Shown here one piece after another: positions 36,659-45,650 of a stretch of 64,000 nucleotides of DNA. Source of the stretch: SZUA-36 sp963753105 (GTDB lineage Bacteria; Pseudomonadota; Gammaproteobacteria; Xanthomonadales; SZUA-36); the NCBI GenBank assembly GCA_963753105.1, contig CAVWBD010000002.1, forward strand, positions 124,001-188,000, given 5' to 3'. The notes below the pieces were generated by a model. That model did not search any database, was not told the origin of the DNA, and saw nothing but the letters and a program-made list of their open reading frames with translations. Every line of letters starts with the position of its first letter. Position 1 is the stretch's first letter. The position numbers were made by a program, and so were the translations under genes.

Positions 36659-37545
36659 CCGTCCGGTCCTCTTTCCAACAGCTGTATCAGGTACTCACCG
36701 TAACCACTGTTACGCAGCGGTTCCGCAAGATCCAGCACGCGTTTCCGGTCAATCCAGCCCTGCAGGAAGGCAATTTCTTCCGGGCAGGCGACCTTCAGTC
36801 CCTGGCGTGCCTCGATGGTTTCGATGAAACTCGAAGCCTGCTGCAGGGACTCGTGGGTGCCGGTATCCAGCCAGGCGTAACCCCTCCCCAGTCTTTCAAG
36901 ATGCAGGCTGCCATCTTCAAGATAACAGCGGTTCAGATCCGTGATTTCAAGCTCACCCCTGGCTGATGGTTTCAAATTCCGGGCAAACTGACAGACGCGT
37001 TCATCATAAAAATACAGGCCAGTGACCGCGTAATTTGAGCGTGGTTTCGCAGGTTTTTCCTCCAGGCCCAGTACACGCATGGAATCATCGAACTCGACCA
37101 CGCCGTAACGCTCCGGATCACGCACCCAGTAGCCGAATACCGTGCTGCCTTCCAATCTCTGCATACAACGGGTCAACAGTTCCTGGAGTCCACCACCGTG
37201 AAAAATATTATCACCGAGAATCAGGCAGGACGGATCGCCCGCAATGAATTCCTCACCGATCAGAAAAGCCTGCGCCAGGCCGTCGGGACTTTCCTGTACG
37301 GCAAATGAAATATCGATCCCCCACTGACTGCCGTCATCCAGCAATTGCTGGAAGAATGCCTGTTCATGTGGAGTTGTGATAACCAGTATCTCCCGTATCC
37401 CCGCTTGCATCAGCGTGGAAAGGGGATAATAAATCATCGGCTTGTCGTACACGGGCAGCAACTGTTTGCTGATAACCCGGGTGATCGGGTACAGGCGTGT
37501 ACCGCTGCCCCCAGCCAGGATGATGCCTTTTCTGTTTTTTTCCAT
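36655..37545 (-). CDS. rfbA: Glucose-1-phosphate thymidylyltransferase
   Basis: 296 residues. GIILAGGSGTRLYPITRVISKQLLPVYDKPMIYYPLS is the RmlA signature; GDNIFHG and EITDLNRCYL are also present. Makes dTDP-glucose, first step of the rhamnose pathway. ATG 37545 is chosen over an upstream start because it matches the family N-terminus. It heads the operon rfbA-rfbC-rfbD-manC-DUF1684. The 4,6-dehydratase gene rfbB is not in the window. Confidence 0.95.
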   Translation of the reverse strand: MEKNRKGIILAGGSGTRLYPITRVISKQLLPVYDKPMIYYPLSTLMQAGIREILVITTPHEQAFFQQLLDDGSQWGIDISFAVQESPDGLAQAFLIGEEFIAGDPSCLILGDNIFHGGGLQELLTRCMQRLEGSTVFGYWVRDPERYGVVEFDDSMRVLGLEEKPAKPRSNYAVTGLYFYDERVCQFARNLKPSARGELEITDLNRCYLEDGSLHLERLGRGYAWLDTGTHESLQQASSFIETIEARQGLKVACPEEIAFLQGWIDRKRVLDLAEPLRNSGYGEYLIQLLERGPDG

Positions 37546-37642
37546 CGAGTAATTACCTGCGGTTACCAAAAGACGCCGACTGCTTACAGGCAAGCCTGTG
37601 ATCGCGTGATCCCAGGCAGGGTATCGTTAGGGGCGCAGTTCC

Positions 37643-38104
37643 TCAGAACGGAATATCGTCGTCATCAAACCCGCCACCGCCGGAACCAGCAGGAGCCGGG
37701 GCTTGCTGTGCCGGCTGGTTGCTTCTGAACCCGCTTTGCTCACCTTGCTGACGGGTTGGCGCATCGCCACGGCTACCGAGCATCTGCATTTCATTGGCCA
37801 CGATCTCGGTGGTATACCGGTCCTGGCCGTTCTGATCCTGCCATTTGCGGGTTTGCAGTTTTCCTTCGATATAGACCTGTGATCCCTTACGCAGGTATTC
37901 ACCCATAATTTCTGCCAATCTCTGGAAGGCCACTACCCTGTGCCATTCGGTTTTTTCGACTCTTTCGTTGGTCTGCTTGTCATTCCAGCTTTCACTTGTT
38001 GCCACGGTGATGTTGACCACTGCGGCACCACTGGCAGTGTATTTAACCTCCGGGTCGCGGCCCAGATTACCCACCAGAATAACCTTGTTTACACCTCTTG
38101 CCAT
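37643..38104 (-). CDS. ssb: Single-stranded DNA-binding protein
   Basis: 153 residues. OB fold (MARGVNKVILVGNLGRDPEVKYTASGAAVVNITVATSE, YLRKGSQVYIEGKLQTRKW), flexible glutamine/glycine linker and the canonical acidic tail DDDDIPF that recruits replication and repair proteins. Follows the MFS gene on the same strand after 71 bases, but not obviously an operon with it. The gap to rfbA is about 100 bases with no strong terminator seen. Confidence 0.96.
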   Translation of the reverse strand: MARGVNKVILVGNLGRDPEVKYTASGAAVVNITVATSESWNDKQTNERVEKTEWHRVVAFQRLAEIMGEYLRKGSQVYIEGKLQTRKWQDQNGQDRYTTEIVANEMQMLGSRGDAPTRQQGEQSGFRSNQPAQQAPAPAGSGGGGFDDDDIPF

Positions 38105-38175
38105 CTAGCATTCTCCTGCTGTGCGGAGGCTTGCCCCGCAGTTCAAAATCAGACCATGAAGTGTAGCATATACCA

Positions 38176-39387
38176 TCAGGCCTGCTGTCTCACACCAATG
38201 GACCTCAGCCATAGCAACATGCCTACCGACCAGCATGCGCAGAGTGATCCTGCCACGCTCAAAGTGACACTCCCGCCGCTCGATCCCAGCAGCCAGCCAC
38301 CACCCAGGCCACCGGCAAAGGCACCCAGGAACTGGAACGTCGTATACAGGCCCATTTTTTGTCCACGGCCATGTGCCCCGGTCATTTGGCTGACCACCGA
38401 CGGCATCGCTGCTTCGAGCAGGTTGAAGGCCAGGAAAAATACCAGCGTAAACACCCACAGCAGCATCAATGAACCGTCCAGTGACATCATGCCCAGCGCG
38501 ATACCCAGCACCAGGAAGGCCAGCGGAATGGCCGTGTTTTCCTGTTTGCGGATTCCGATACGTCTCAGCAACGGAAATACCAACAAAACGGAGCCCAGCA
38601 CTGCGGGCACATAGATACGCCAATGGTATTCCAGTTCAAAGCCATACTGGCTAAGCAACATACCCGGCAAGACCACGAATAACAGGGTCATGACCGCATG
38701 CAGCAAGAATACCGACAGCGCGAACAACCAGGCTATGGATGAATGCCCTGTTTCCTGTAGGTCTTCTTCCCGCCTGACCTGCTCTGCCGGCATGCTGAGC
38801 ACCATCAGCATGCCCAGGATGGCAAGCACTGTTGTCAACCAGAACAAACCATGCAACCCCAGCAAAGATGACAAGGGCACTGCGATGATCATGGACAACA
38901 GGAACGAGGCACCAATCGCTATGCCGATAATGGCCATGACTACGCTGCGGTTCTGAGCCCGCGTGTGGTCTGCGGCAAATGCCAGCGCCACGCCGGCAAT
39001 AGCGCCGCAACCCTGCAAGGCACGGCCCATGATCAGCATCATCATGGAATCGGATAAAGCTGCCAGCACACCGCCTGCAGCAAACAGGGCCAGGCCGGCG
39101 AGCATCACCGGGCGACGGCCAAAGCGGTCGGACAACTTGCCAAACGGCTGTTGCAGTGCCGCCTGCGTCAGGCCATAGATCCCGACTGCCAGACCCGCCT
39201 TGGTGGGAGTAAAGCCCGGCATGTCAGCCGCCAGCAACATGAATACCGGCAGGATCATGAACAGGCCAAGCATGCGAAATGCAATGACGGCTGCTAGCGT
39301 CAGACCTATTCGTAACTCAGATGAATCCAATTGAGCAAACACACATATTCCTTCAGGGCCTGTTAGCGACAAGCGGCCCTTGTTCAT
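38176..39387 (-). CDS. Major facilitator superfamily transporter
   Basis: 403 residues with 12 predicted helices. The MFS signature between TM2 and TM3 is GKLSDRFGRRPVMLAGLALFAAGG (DRxGRR type). N-terminal FRMLGLFMILPVFMLLAADMPGFTPTKAGLAVGIYGLTQAALQQPFG resembles drug/H+ antiporters of the YajR-like group, though without the extra YAM domain. The first 25 residues look non-conserved. In the common gamma order it lies directly upstream of ssb and next to uvrA; here uvrA is 11 kb away. Substrate unknown; multidrug efflux is a guess. Confidence 0.85.
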   Translation of the reverse strand: MNKGRLSLTGPEGICVFAQLDSSELRIGLTLAAVIAFRMLGLFMILPVFMLLAADMPGFTPTKAGLAVGIYGLTQAALQQPFGKLSDRFGRRPVMLAGLALFAAGGVLAALSDSMMMLIMGRALQGCGAIAGVALAFAADHTRAQNRSVVMAIIGIAIGASFLLSMIIAVPLSSLLGLHGLFWLTTVLAILGMLMVLSMPAEQVRREEDLQETGHSSIAWLFALSVFLLHAVMTLLFVVLPGMLLSQYGFELEYHWRIYVPAVLGSVLLVFPLLRRIGIRKQENTAIPLAFLVLGIALGMMSLDGSLMLLWVFTLVFFLAFNLLEAAMPSVVSQMTGAHGRGQKMGLYTTFQFLGAFAGGLGGGWLLGSSGGSVTLSVAGSLCACWSVGMLLWLRSIGVRQQA

Positions 39388-39491
39388 GTCCCGAATGGCA
39401 GCACAGTATAGGGCGCGCAGGTGAATAAATCATGATTGTCTTCCCGCCGGAACACAATCATTTATAATCCCCGAAACTGCAGAGCAACCGT

Positions 39492-40499
39492 ATGACCCTC
39501 AGCCCAGACTCAACAAGCAAAACCATTCAATCACCACTCGAGCAGATCATCACGCTGAGCGCACCGGATATGACACAGGTTGACGCCTTTATCCACGACA
39601 GCCTGAAGTCCGACGTGGTCCTGATCAACCAGATCGCGAATTACATCGTATCCAGCGGCGGAAAACGCTTGCGTCCGATGCTGTTGACGCTGTGCGCCCA
39701 TGCCTGTGGCTACCAGGGAAGCGACCACGTTCCACTCGCCGCCATCATCGAGTTTATCCACACCGCAACACTGCTGCACGACGACGTGGTCGATGAGTCG
39801 GACCTCAGAAGGGGGCAACAGAGCGCACACGCCATCTGGGGAAATGCAGCCAGCGTGCTGGTGGGTGATTTTCTGTACTCACGCAGTTTCCAGATGATGG
39901 TGAAGCTGGATTCAATGCGTATCATGGAAGTGCTGGCGGAAACGACCAACACCATCGCGGAAGGCGAAGTGCAGCAGCTACTGAACATGGGTGACCCGGA
40001 AGTTGACCGGCGCCGGTATATGCAGGTCATCGAGAACAAGACCGCCAAGCTGTTTGAGGCTGCCTGTAAACTGGCCGCCATCATCAGCAGCCAGCCAGCG
40101 GAGATCGAAACCGCACTGGCGATTTACGGCAACCGCCTGGGAGCAGCCTTCCAGATTGCAGACGACGTGCTGGATTACACCGGTGATGCGGAAACCATGG
40201 GCAAGAATACAGGCGACGACCTGGCCGAAGGCAAACCGACCCTGCCGTTGATCATTGCCAGGGAGCGGTGTGAGACAGCCGAGCGGGAACTGCTGGATAG
40301 CGCCATCAGCAACGGCAGTGTGGATGACCTGGAACCGATACTCGAGATTATTCGCAACAGTGGTGCGCTGGACTCGGCCATGGAAGTTGCGCAGAACCAG
40401 GCGGCCGAGGCGCGGCAGGCTATCGGCCTGCTGCCCGCCTCACCCTGGCGAACGGGGCTGGAACAACTCGCAGGTTACAGCGTCAGCCGCAATCACTAG
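39492..40499 (+). CDS. ispB: Octaprenyl diphosphate synthase
   Basis: 335-residue trans-prenyltransferase. First aspartate motif LLHDDVVDESDLRRG (about residue 96), second FQIADDVLDYTGD (about 223), plus GGKRLRPMLLTL. Builds the C40 side chain of ubiquinone/menaquinone. In many gammaproteobacteria ispB is divergent from rplU; here the two are 16 kb apart. Exact chain length cannot be told from sequence alone. Confidence 0.93.
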   Translation: MTLSPDSTSKTIQSPLEQIITLSAPDMTQVDAFIHDSLKSDVVLINQIANYIVSSGGKRLRPMLLTLCAHACGYQGSDHVPLAAIIEFIHTATLLHDDVVDESDLRRGQQSAHAIWGNAASVLVGDFLYSRSFQMMVKLDSMRIMEVLAETTNTIAEGEVQQLLNMGDPEVDRRRYMQVIENKTAKLFEAACKLAAIISSQPAEIETALAIYGNRLGAAFQIADDVLDYTGDAETMGKNTGDDLAEGKPTLPLIIARERCETAERELLDSAISNGSVDDLEPILEIIRNSGALDSAMEVAQNQAAEARQAIGLLPASPWRTGLEQLAGYSVSRNH

Positions 40500-40589
40500 C
40501 CTGCATATTGCACCAGTATCCCGGCTGCGTTGCAGACCTCAACGGTCCGCAACGGCTTTAACTGACTGCAAAGCAGGCTGAATAGCGAT

Positions 40590-41105
40590 TCAGCCGCCCA
40601 GTTTTGCATTCCATTCGGATACGCGAGCCGCTTGCTGTTCAAGCAAGGCGTCACCACCCGTGATGGTGATGGAAGTGATGGCATCGCCACCCGCGATGGA
40701 GTTCACCACAGCCTGGTCCTCACTTGAAACAACGCTGCCAAACACCGTGTGTTTGCCATCCAGCCAGGGGGTTTCCGCGTGGGTGATGAAAAACTGGCTG
40801 CCGTTGGTGGCAGGCCCTGCATTGGCCATGGACAATTTGCCGGGTGCGTCGTGCCTGAGTTCCTGCGTGCATTCATCCTCGAAACGATAACCGGGGCCGC
40901 CGGTGCCCGAACCAAGCGGACAACCGCCCTGGATCATGAAGTTATCAATCACCCGGTGGAAGCTGAGGTTGTTGTAAAACCCGCGCTTGGCCAGGTTAAC
41001 GAAATTGGCCACCGTGACTGGTGCGTGCTGGGGATACAAACGGAGGTTGATTACACCTTTACTGGTATTAACTTCCGCCAGGATTTCGTTGGATGAATCC
41101 GTCAT
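40590..41105 (-). CDS. ppiB: Peptidyl-prolyl cis-trans isomerase, cyclophilin type
   Basis: 171 residues, single cyclophilin domain without signal peptide: INLRLYPQHAPVTVANFVNLAKRGFYNNLSFHRVIDNFMIQGG, with the catalytic Arg in FHRV; MANAGPATNGSQFFI and HTVFGSV follow. Cytoplasmic PpiB type. Alone, between ispB (convergent) and the candidate small RNA/murD2. Confidence 0.93.
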   Translation of the reverse strand: MTDSSNEILAEVNTSKGVINLRLYPQHAPVTVANFVNLAKRGFYNNLSFHRVIDNFMIQGGCPLGSGTGGPGYRFEDECTQELRHDAPGKLSMANAGPATNGSQFFITHAETPWLDGKHTVFGSVVSSEDQAVVNSIAGGDAITSITITGGDALLEQQAARVSEWNAKLGG

Positions 41106-41149
41106 TTTGTGACTCCATGTTGGTAGAAAGTATTTGAAACTAATCGTGA

Positions 41150-41255
41150 GGTATCACTGTCTATTTATTACAGGGGCCGCGGGCAAATGGTCTCTCCCTC
41201 ATGCCAATTGGGTATATGCACTCCTCACCCTCTGTCCCGCGGCTCTTTTTTTATG
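41150..41255 (+). ncRNA. Candidate small RNA ending in an intrinsic terminator
   Basis: In the gap between the ppiB start and the murD2 stop there is a long hairpin: GCCGCGGG (about 41178-41185) pairs with CCCGCGGC (about 41241-41248), enclosing about 55 bases, and is followed by CTCTTTTTTT on the plus strand. Both flanking genes run leftward, so this plus-strand terminator serves neither. It suggests a short rightward transcript antisense to neither gene body. No convincing promoter or known RNA family was recognised; the 5' limit is a guess. Confidence 0.35.
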
Positions 41256-41288
41256 GGTGTCAGGGATACGTAATTTCCTGTCAGCTAT

Positions 41289-42644
41289 CTACGGGCGCCA
41301 AGCATCTTTTTCAATGCCTGCAAGTTTTGAAAACTGGTCTCCCCGGTCAGCAAAATCCCTGAAATACGGGAAACTGGGAGCACCGGGTGACAGCAGTATA
41401 CAGCCGCCCGCAGGCACCAGCGTTTGCGCCAGTGCCACTGCATCTGCAAGGTTTTTCGCCTGGTGCAAACCACCCGTAGGCGACATTCCGGCTCTTTCCA
41501 GGCTGGCAAAAATTTTCGGGCCATTATCCGGCAGGGTGATAATGGCGTAAGGCAAATAAGCTGCCACGCCTGCCGCGAAGGTGTCCCACTCCAAGCCCCT
41601 GTCCATCCCACCCAGTAGCAGGACAACGTCATCAAAGCCGGTCGTCTCCAAAGCCGCGGTTACGGACACCGGGTTCGTGGAAATGCTGTCGTTGACATAA
41701 CGGACACCGGCCTTTTTGCCGATGAGTTGCAAACGGTGTGGCAAGCCCTCGAATGTGGCCAGCGCTTCTTCCAGGTTCGGGACTTCGATATCCAGCTTGT
41801 CCAGCAGGGTCAATACCGCTGCCAGGTTGTGCACATTGTGCTGACCACGTAAGGATTCGGGCATCCTGACGCGCGATCCATCATGACCGTCAACCTCCCC
41901 ATCGCTTGCCCACCAGCCCAGCTCATGGTTAAACCAGCTTACATCCGTGCGCCAGGCCAGTTTTTCGCGGAGCACCGGGTCGGCAAAATTGGCCACGATA
42001 TGTCCGTTACCAGCCAGGTCAGCCAATCTCAGCTTGTCATGCATGTATCGTTCAAAACCACCATGCCAGTCGAGGTGTTCCGCACTCAGGTTAAGCAGCA
42101 CTGCGAGACCAGGTTCGGCTTCCAGGTCCGCTATCTGGTAGCTCGAGAGTTCCAGCACCCACCAGTCGGTAGCTGTATCACTGCAATCGAGCATCGGTTT
42201 GCCAATATTGCCGGCGAGGCAGGCATTGAGTCCTGCACAAGTGATCAGATGCGCAGTCAATGCCGCTGTCGTGCTCTTGCCCATGGTACCGCTGATGCAA
42301 ATGGTCTTCGCCTGCGGGTTCTCGGCAAACCAGAGATTACTCGCGGTGGTAAATCGCACTGTGGAGGACTTGAGCTGCCGCATTTCATGACGGTAGGGAC
42401 TGATGCCGGCCGAGCGGACCAGCACATCGTATTGCGCCAGCGGGGCTTCAGCCAATGGGCCCAGAAAGTGGCGGTCGTAACCCTCGAGCAGCTCATCTGC
42501 GAACTGTTCGTCAAGGGCAGATTCTGTAAACATGTCCAGTGGTTTATCAGGAAACCGCTTGCGTATCTCACGCCACACGGCCTGGCCTTCCCTGCCCATA
42601 CCGAGAATCCCGACACGCAGATTTTCGAGTTCATTAAAACGCAT
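41289..42644 (-). CDS. murD2: UDP-MurNAc-L-alanine:L-glutamate ligase (MurD2 type)
   Basis: 451-residue Mur ligase. ATP-binding loop ISGTMGKSTTAALTAHL (about 110), MDRGLEWD near the C-terminus and LPHRLQ are MurD-like. The neighbour is murL, and in Xanthomonas the MurD homologue beside MurL adds L-Glu instead of D-Glu, so the MurD2 assignment rests on context plus family. ATG 42644 lies inside the last codons of murL (11-base overlap), giving translational coupling. A canonical murD elsewhere in the genome cannot be excluded. Confidence 0.85.
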   Translation of the reverse strand: MRFNELENLRVGILGMGREGQAVWREIRKRFPDKPLDMFTESALDEQFADELLEGYDRHFLGPLAEAPLAQYDVLVRSAGISPYRHEMRQLKSSTVRFTTASNLWFAENPQAKTICISGTMGKSTTAALTAHLITCAGLNACLAGNIGKPMLDCSDTATDWWVLELSSYQIADLEAEPGLAVLLNLSAEHLDWHGGFERYMHDKLRLADLAGNGHIVANFADPVLREKLAWRTDVSWFNHELGWWASDGEVDGHDGSRVRMPESLRGQHNVHNLAAVLTLLDKLDIEVPNLEEALATFEGLPHRLQLIGKKAGVRYVNDSISTNPVSVTAALETTGFDDVVLLLGGMDRGLEWDTFAAGVAAYLPYAIITLPDNGPKIFASLERAGMSPTGGLHQAKNLADAVALAQTLVPAGGCILLSPGAPSFPYFRDFADRGDQFSKLAGIEKDAWRP

Positions 42645-43977
42645 TGATCCTGGCCATGATGGCAGGTGGTATACAGTGCTCAGCGCTGAGGTCCGGTTCC
42701 AGTTCCAGTTCGCCGGCCTGAGCGATCTCATCAAGCTCGCCCAGCGTTGCGATAACAGACTTGTCCTGCCAGGCGGTCTTGCCAGCCAGGAATTTCACCG
42801 CTGCCCGGCATTCGGATATTCTGCCCACGCATTCAAACGGCTTGTGCTGGCCCAGACCACACAGGTCCCGGAATCCCCCCAGTTGTTCATACTCATCGAG
42901 CAAATCTGCACCCTGGATCGCGTGCAGTTGTTCGGGGCTCACAAACGGTGCCAGTGCCAATGCTGTAAAACGACACTTGGGGCAGTCCTTGCACCAACGG
43001 CCCTCGATATGTGAGCCATCCTGGTGGAAATTGCGGTTGCAACTTGAAAATACCAGGTGAAATTCCGTCATTTGTGAAAAACGGCGGGTGATGGCCGTTT
43101 CGCTGAAAGGCCGCAACAGCGAAAAGTACTCAATGCTGCCCGAAACGGTTTCCCTGACAACTTCGCGGAATGATTTTTCAAACACCAGGGTTTTGCTGTA
43201 CTGGTGGTTGATCTCCCTGTCCTGCGCGTCCGTCAGGGTCGCTTCATCGGCAGAGGACTCGTTGGCAAATACGATATAACGATAGCCGTACAACAGGGCT
43301 GCACACAGCAGGATGGCCGAGTTGATCGCGGTAACCGGCACGTGACCATTCCAGGCGCCACCCGCATTCATATCCCGCAAGCCGTCCGCCAGCCTGCGAC
43401 CGATACGTATCAACGGCAAACCGGCTGTTTTAACTGTTTCCCCGATCAGTTCCGAACCACCCACGCAAATGGGCTGAACCTCGATTCCGGCATCCTGCAA
43501 CAGCTGCAGACACACCAGCGAGTCCTTACCACCACCCATGGCCACCAGTGCGCGTTCCGGCAGGTCAAGCTCAACCGGTGTGGAGATTTCATCGCTGTTG
43601 GCAGAAAAATCAATCACGCCGGTTAAATCCAGCTGGTTGACGTAGGCAAATTCAGCCAGGCCCTGGGCATACAGATCGTCTAAAAAACCACTTACGGTTG
43701 TAACTATCCCGTGCGCTCCGGTATCAATGCGTTGTGCCAGTCCGGCCTTGTAGTAACTGATTCCAGCGACCAGGTGCAACAAATCCAGGGCCTTGAAAAA
43801 TGCAGCCTGGCGCGATGCATCCACCGGCCAGGGCACCCACGGAAACGTTATCGTTTCCTGCAGTGCACCCCCATCAACTTCGTACGCGAGTTCAGCCACG
43901 CCGCTGGCGGGATCGTAGGCACAGGCCGTAAAGCTGAAACGCTGTGCGCGTTTGTCCTTGTCGGGTGCGATAGCCAT
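42634..43977 (-). CDS. murL: UDP-MurNAc-L-alanyl-L-glutamate epimerase MurL
   Basis: 447 residues. Matches the MurL family described from Xanthomonas oryzae: the central loop LVAMGGGKDSLVCLQLL recalls PP-loop ATPases, and RWCKDCPKCRFTALALAPF, FANESSADE and YFSLLRPFSE are further distinctive blocks. It epimerises the terminal L-Glu of UDP-MurNAc-L-Ala-L-Glu to D-Glu in an ATP-dependent reaction, replacing MurI plus standard MurD. Start ATG 43977 lies 2 bases after the aspartate kinase stop. Recognition is from motif memory, not a search. Confidence 0.85.
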   Translation of the reverse strand: MAIAPDKDKRAQRFSFTACAYDPASGVAELAYEVDGGALQETITFPWVPWPVDASRQAAFFKALDLLHLVAGISYYKAGLAQRIDTGAHGIVTTVSGFLDDLYAQGLAEFAYVNQLDLTGVIDFSANSDEISTPVELDLPERALVAMGGGKDSLVCLQLLQDAGIEVQPICVGGSELIGETVKTAGLPLIRIGRRLADGLRDMNAGGAWNGHVPVTAINSAILLCAALLYGYRYIVFANESSADEATLTDAQDREINHQYSKTLVFEKSFREVVRETVSGSIEYFSLLRPFSETAITRRFSQMTEFHLVFSSCNRNFHQDGSHIEGRWCKDCPKCRFTALALAPFVSPEQLHAIQGADLLDEYEQLGGFRDLCGLGQHKPFECVGRISECRAAVKFLAGKTAWQDKSVIATLGELDEIAQAGELELEPDLSAEHCIPPAIMARINAF

Positions 43978-43979
43978 GA

Positions 43980-45431
43980 TCAGTCCAGTATGTCCTGCCA
44001 GCGTGGGCCGAATATCCCGTTTCCACCCCTGGTGGGGCATGCGTCCTCAACCAGGGACCGGTGCAGCAGTGCGAGTAAATCCACGGCGTCCTCGTCACGC
44101 AACAGCAGGCTGATGCACAGGTCGTTGGCCGACTGTGACAGCATCAGTAATGGGCGCGTGGTGAAAAACCCGGAATCGGGATCAATATGTGACAGCGCAA
44201 CCCTGGCACCGCGTCCGACCAGGTTGATGCCACTGCATTGGGAGTAAACCGTAACCGCGCAACGCGCCTGTAAGCGCTTGGCAATTTTCTTCAGCGTCGC
44301 ATCATCCAATTCGTTGCTGGTCCTGTTCAGGGCAACCGTCGTTGTGGTTTCCGAAGTCGCAACCTGGTCCACGGACAATCCTTCAGCAGATATTTGCGCA
44401 AACACCCAGGCCAGGAAACCGACCTGCTCCCGTGTATCGAGGTTTTGCAGAAGCAGTACCGCCATTTTCGGCTGGCGACACACCGCCCGAATTCCGTCCA
44501 AGACACCCAGGCCCTTCTCACCGTTTGCTGATATGGTCGTGCCGGCAAATTCGGGGCGGCCCAGGTCACGGACCAGGAGCGGGATTTTGTTGTCTGCTGC
44601 CGCCTGGATACAACGGGGATGCACGACTTTTGCGCCACTGGCGGCCATCTCCAGTGCCTCGGCATAACTCAACTCCTGCAACAGCCGTGCCTGTGGCAGT
44701 ATCCTTGGGTCTGCACTGAACAACCCCGGAACATCCGTCCAGATCTCGACGTGCTTTGCAGCCAGACGACCGGCCAGCAGGGCGGCTGAGGTATCCGAAC
44801 CACCCCTGCCCAACAGCGCCGTACCACCCGCCGGGTGCTCTGCGATAAAACCCTGGGTTATCAGCAGGCGGGGTTTCTTCAGCCAGCATTCAATCAGTTG
44901 CTGGTCTGTTTCACTACTGCAACGGGCGGCCAGCCAGGAACGCCGGCCACTCAAGTCTGTTTCCGGCAGCGCCTGTAGGGCCTCACGCACATCCACCCAC
45001 TCAACAGGCATGCTTTTAGCCAAAAAACGCTCACCGATTTTGGTGCTCAACCACTCACCCTGCGACAACAAGGCGGTCACGAAGGGATACTTGCTGTCAT
45101 CGTCCAACGCACCGGCAATCTGGCCCAGCAGATGCCCGACCCGGTCAATGGCCTGTGCAACCAGGTCATCTGCATCGATCCCCAGTTCCTGCGCCAGTTT
45201 TTGATGACGTTGCCGGATTGCTTCAAGCGCAGCGGGATCGGTATCGCCCGCGTGATCTGCAAGGTGCTGCAAGGCATCGGTGATACCCGCGACGGCTGAA
45301 CACACCAACACAACGCGGTGACCCTTGCCCAGCCGTCGGCTGGCCAGTCCTGCAATGGTCGCCCACTGCTGTTGGCCGCTGACACTGGTGCCGCCAAATT
45401 TTAAAACCAGCCAGGCTCCGCTCACGTACAT
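43980..45431 (-). CDS. Aspartate kinase (single-domain homologue of LysC-LysA fusions)
   Basis: 483 residues. Kinase motifs LVLKFGGTSVS, FVTALLSQGEWLS and GRGGSDTSAALLAGRL; C-terminal ACT-like regulatory part (VGFLAWVFAQISAEGLSVDQVATSETTTTVALN). Phosphorylates aspartate for lysine/DAP, threonine and methionine. In Xanthomonadales the closest architecture is a kinase fused to diaminopimelate decarboxylase. Here the protein stops at FGPRWQDILD, and murL follows, so no lysA part is present. DAP supply and MurL/MurD2 in one operon would serve the same peptide stem. Confidence 0.87.
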   Translation of the reverse strand: MYVSGAWLVLKFGGTSVSGQQQWATIAGLASRRLGKGHRVVLVCSAVAGITDALQHLADHAGDTDPAALEAIRQRHQKLAQELGIDADDLVAQAIDRVGHLLGQIAGALDDDSKYPFVTALLSQGEWLSTKIGERFLAKSMPVEWVDVREALQALPETDLSGRRSWLAARCSSETDQQLIECWLKKPRLLITQGFIAEHPAGGTALLGRGGSDTSAALLAGRLAAKHVEIWTDVPGLFSADPRILPQARLLQELSYAEALEMAASGAKVVHPRCIQAAADNKIPLLVRDLGRPEFAGTTISANGEKGLGVLDGIRAVCRQPKMAVLLLQNLDTREQVGFLAWVFAQISAEGLSVDQVATSETTTTVALNRTSNELDDATLKKIAKRLQARCAVTVYSQCSGINLVGRGARVALSHIDPDSGFFTTRPLLMLSQSANDLCISLLLRDEDAVDLLALLHRSLVEDACPTRGGNGIFGPRWQDILD

Positions 45432-45550
45432 TTCCCAGTTTGAATCAGGTGTTTGAACGTTACCCGAAGCGGCAAAGACTGTACAGTATCAGTGCCGCAT
45501 GAACGGTGAATTGCCTGCACGCTGCCCCAGGATTGTCATTATTCTCTCTT

Positions 45551-45583
45551 AAAAAAAATGGCGCCGGGGGAGTCCCGGCGCCG
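45551..45583 (-). terminator. Terminator after glycine-zipper gene
   Basis: Arms GGCGCCGGG (45560-45568) and CCCGGCGCC (45574-45582) with loop GGAGT. The minus-strand side carries T8 (complement of A 45551-45558). Serves the leftward gene ending at 45651. Confidence 0.85.
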
Positions 45584-45650
45584 AGGCTTGCAGTTCCTGT
45601 TGGGGCCCTGAAACTGCGGGAGTGTGTTTGAAATGCAGGCTCCGCGTTGC

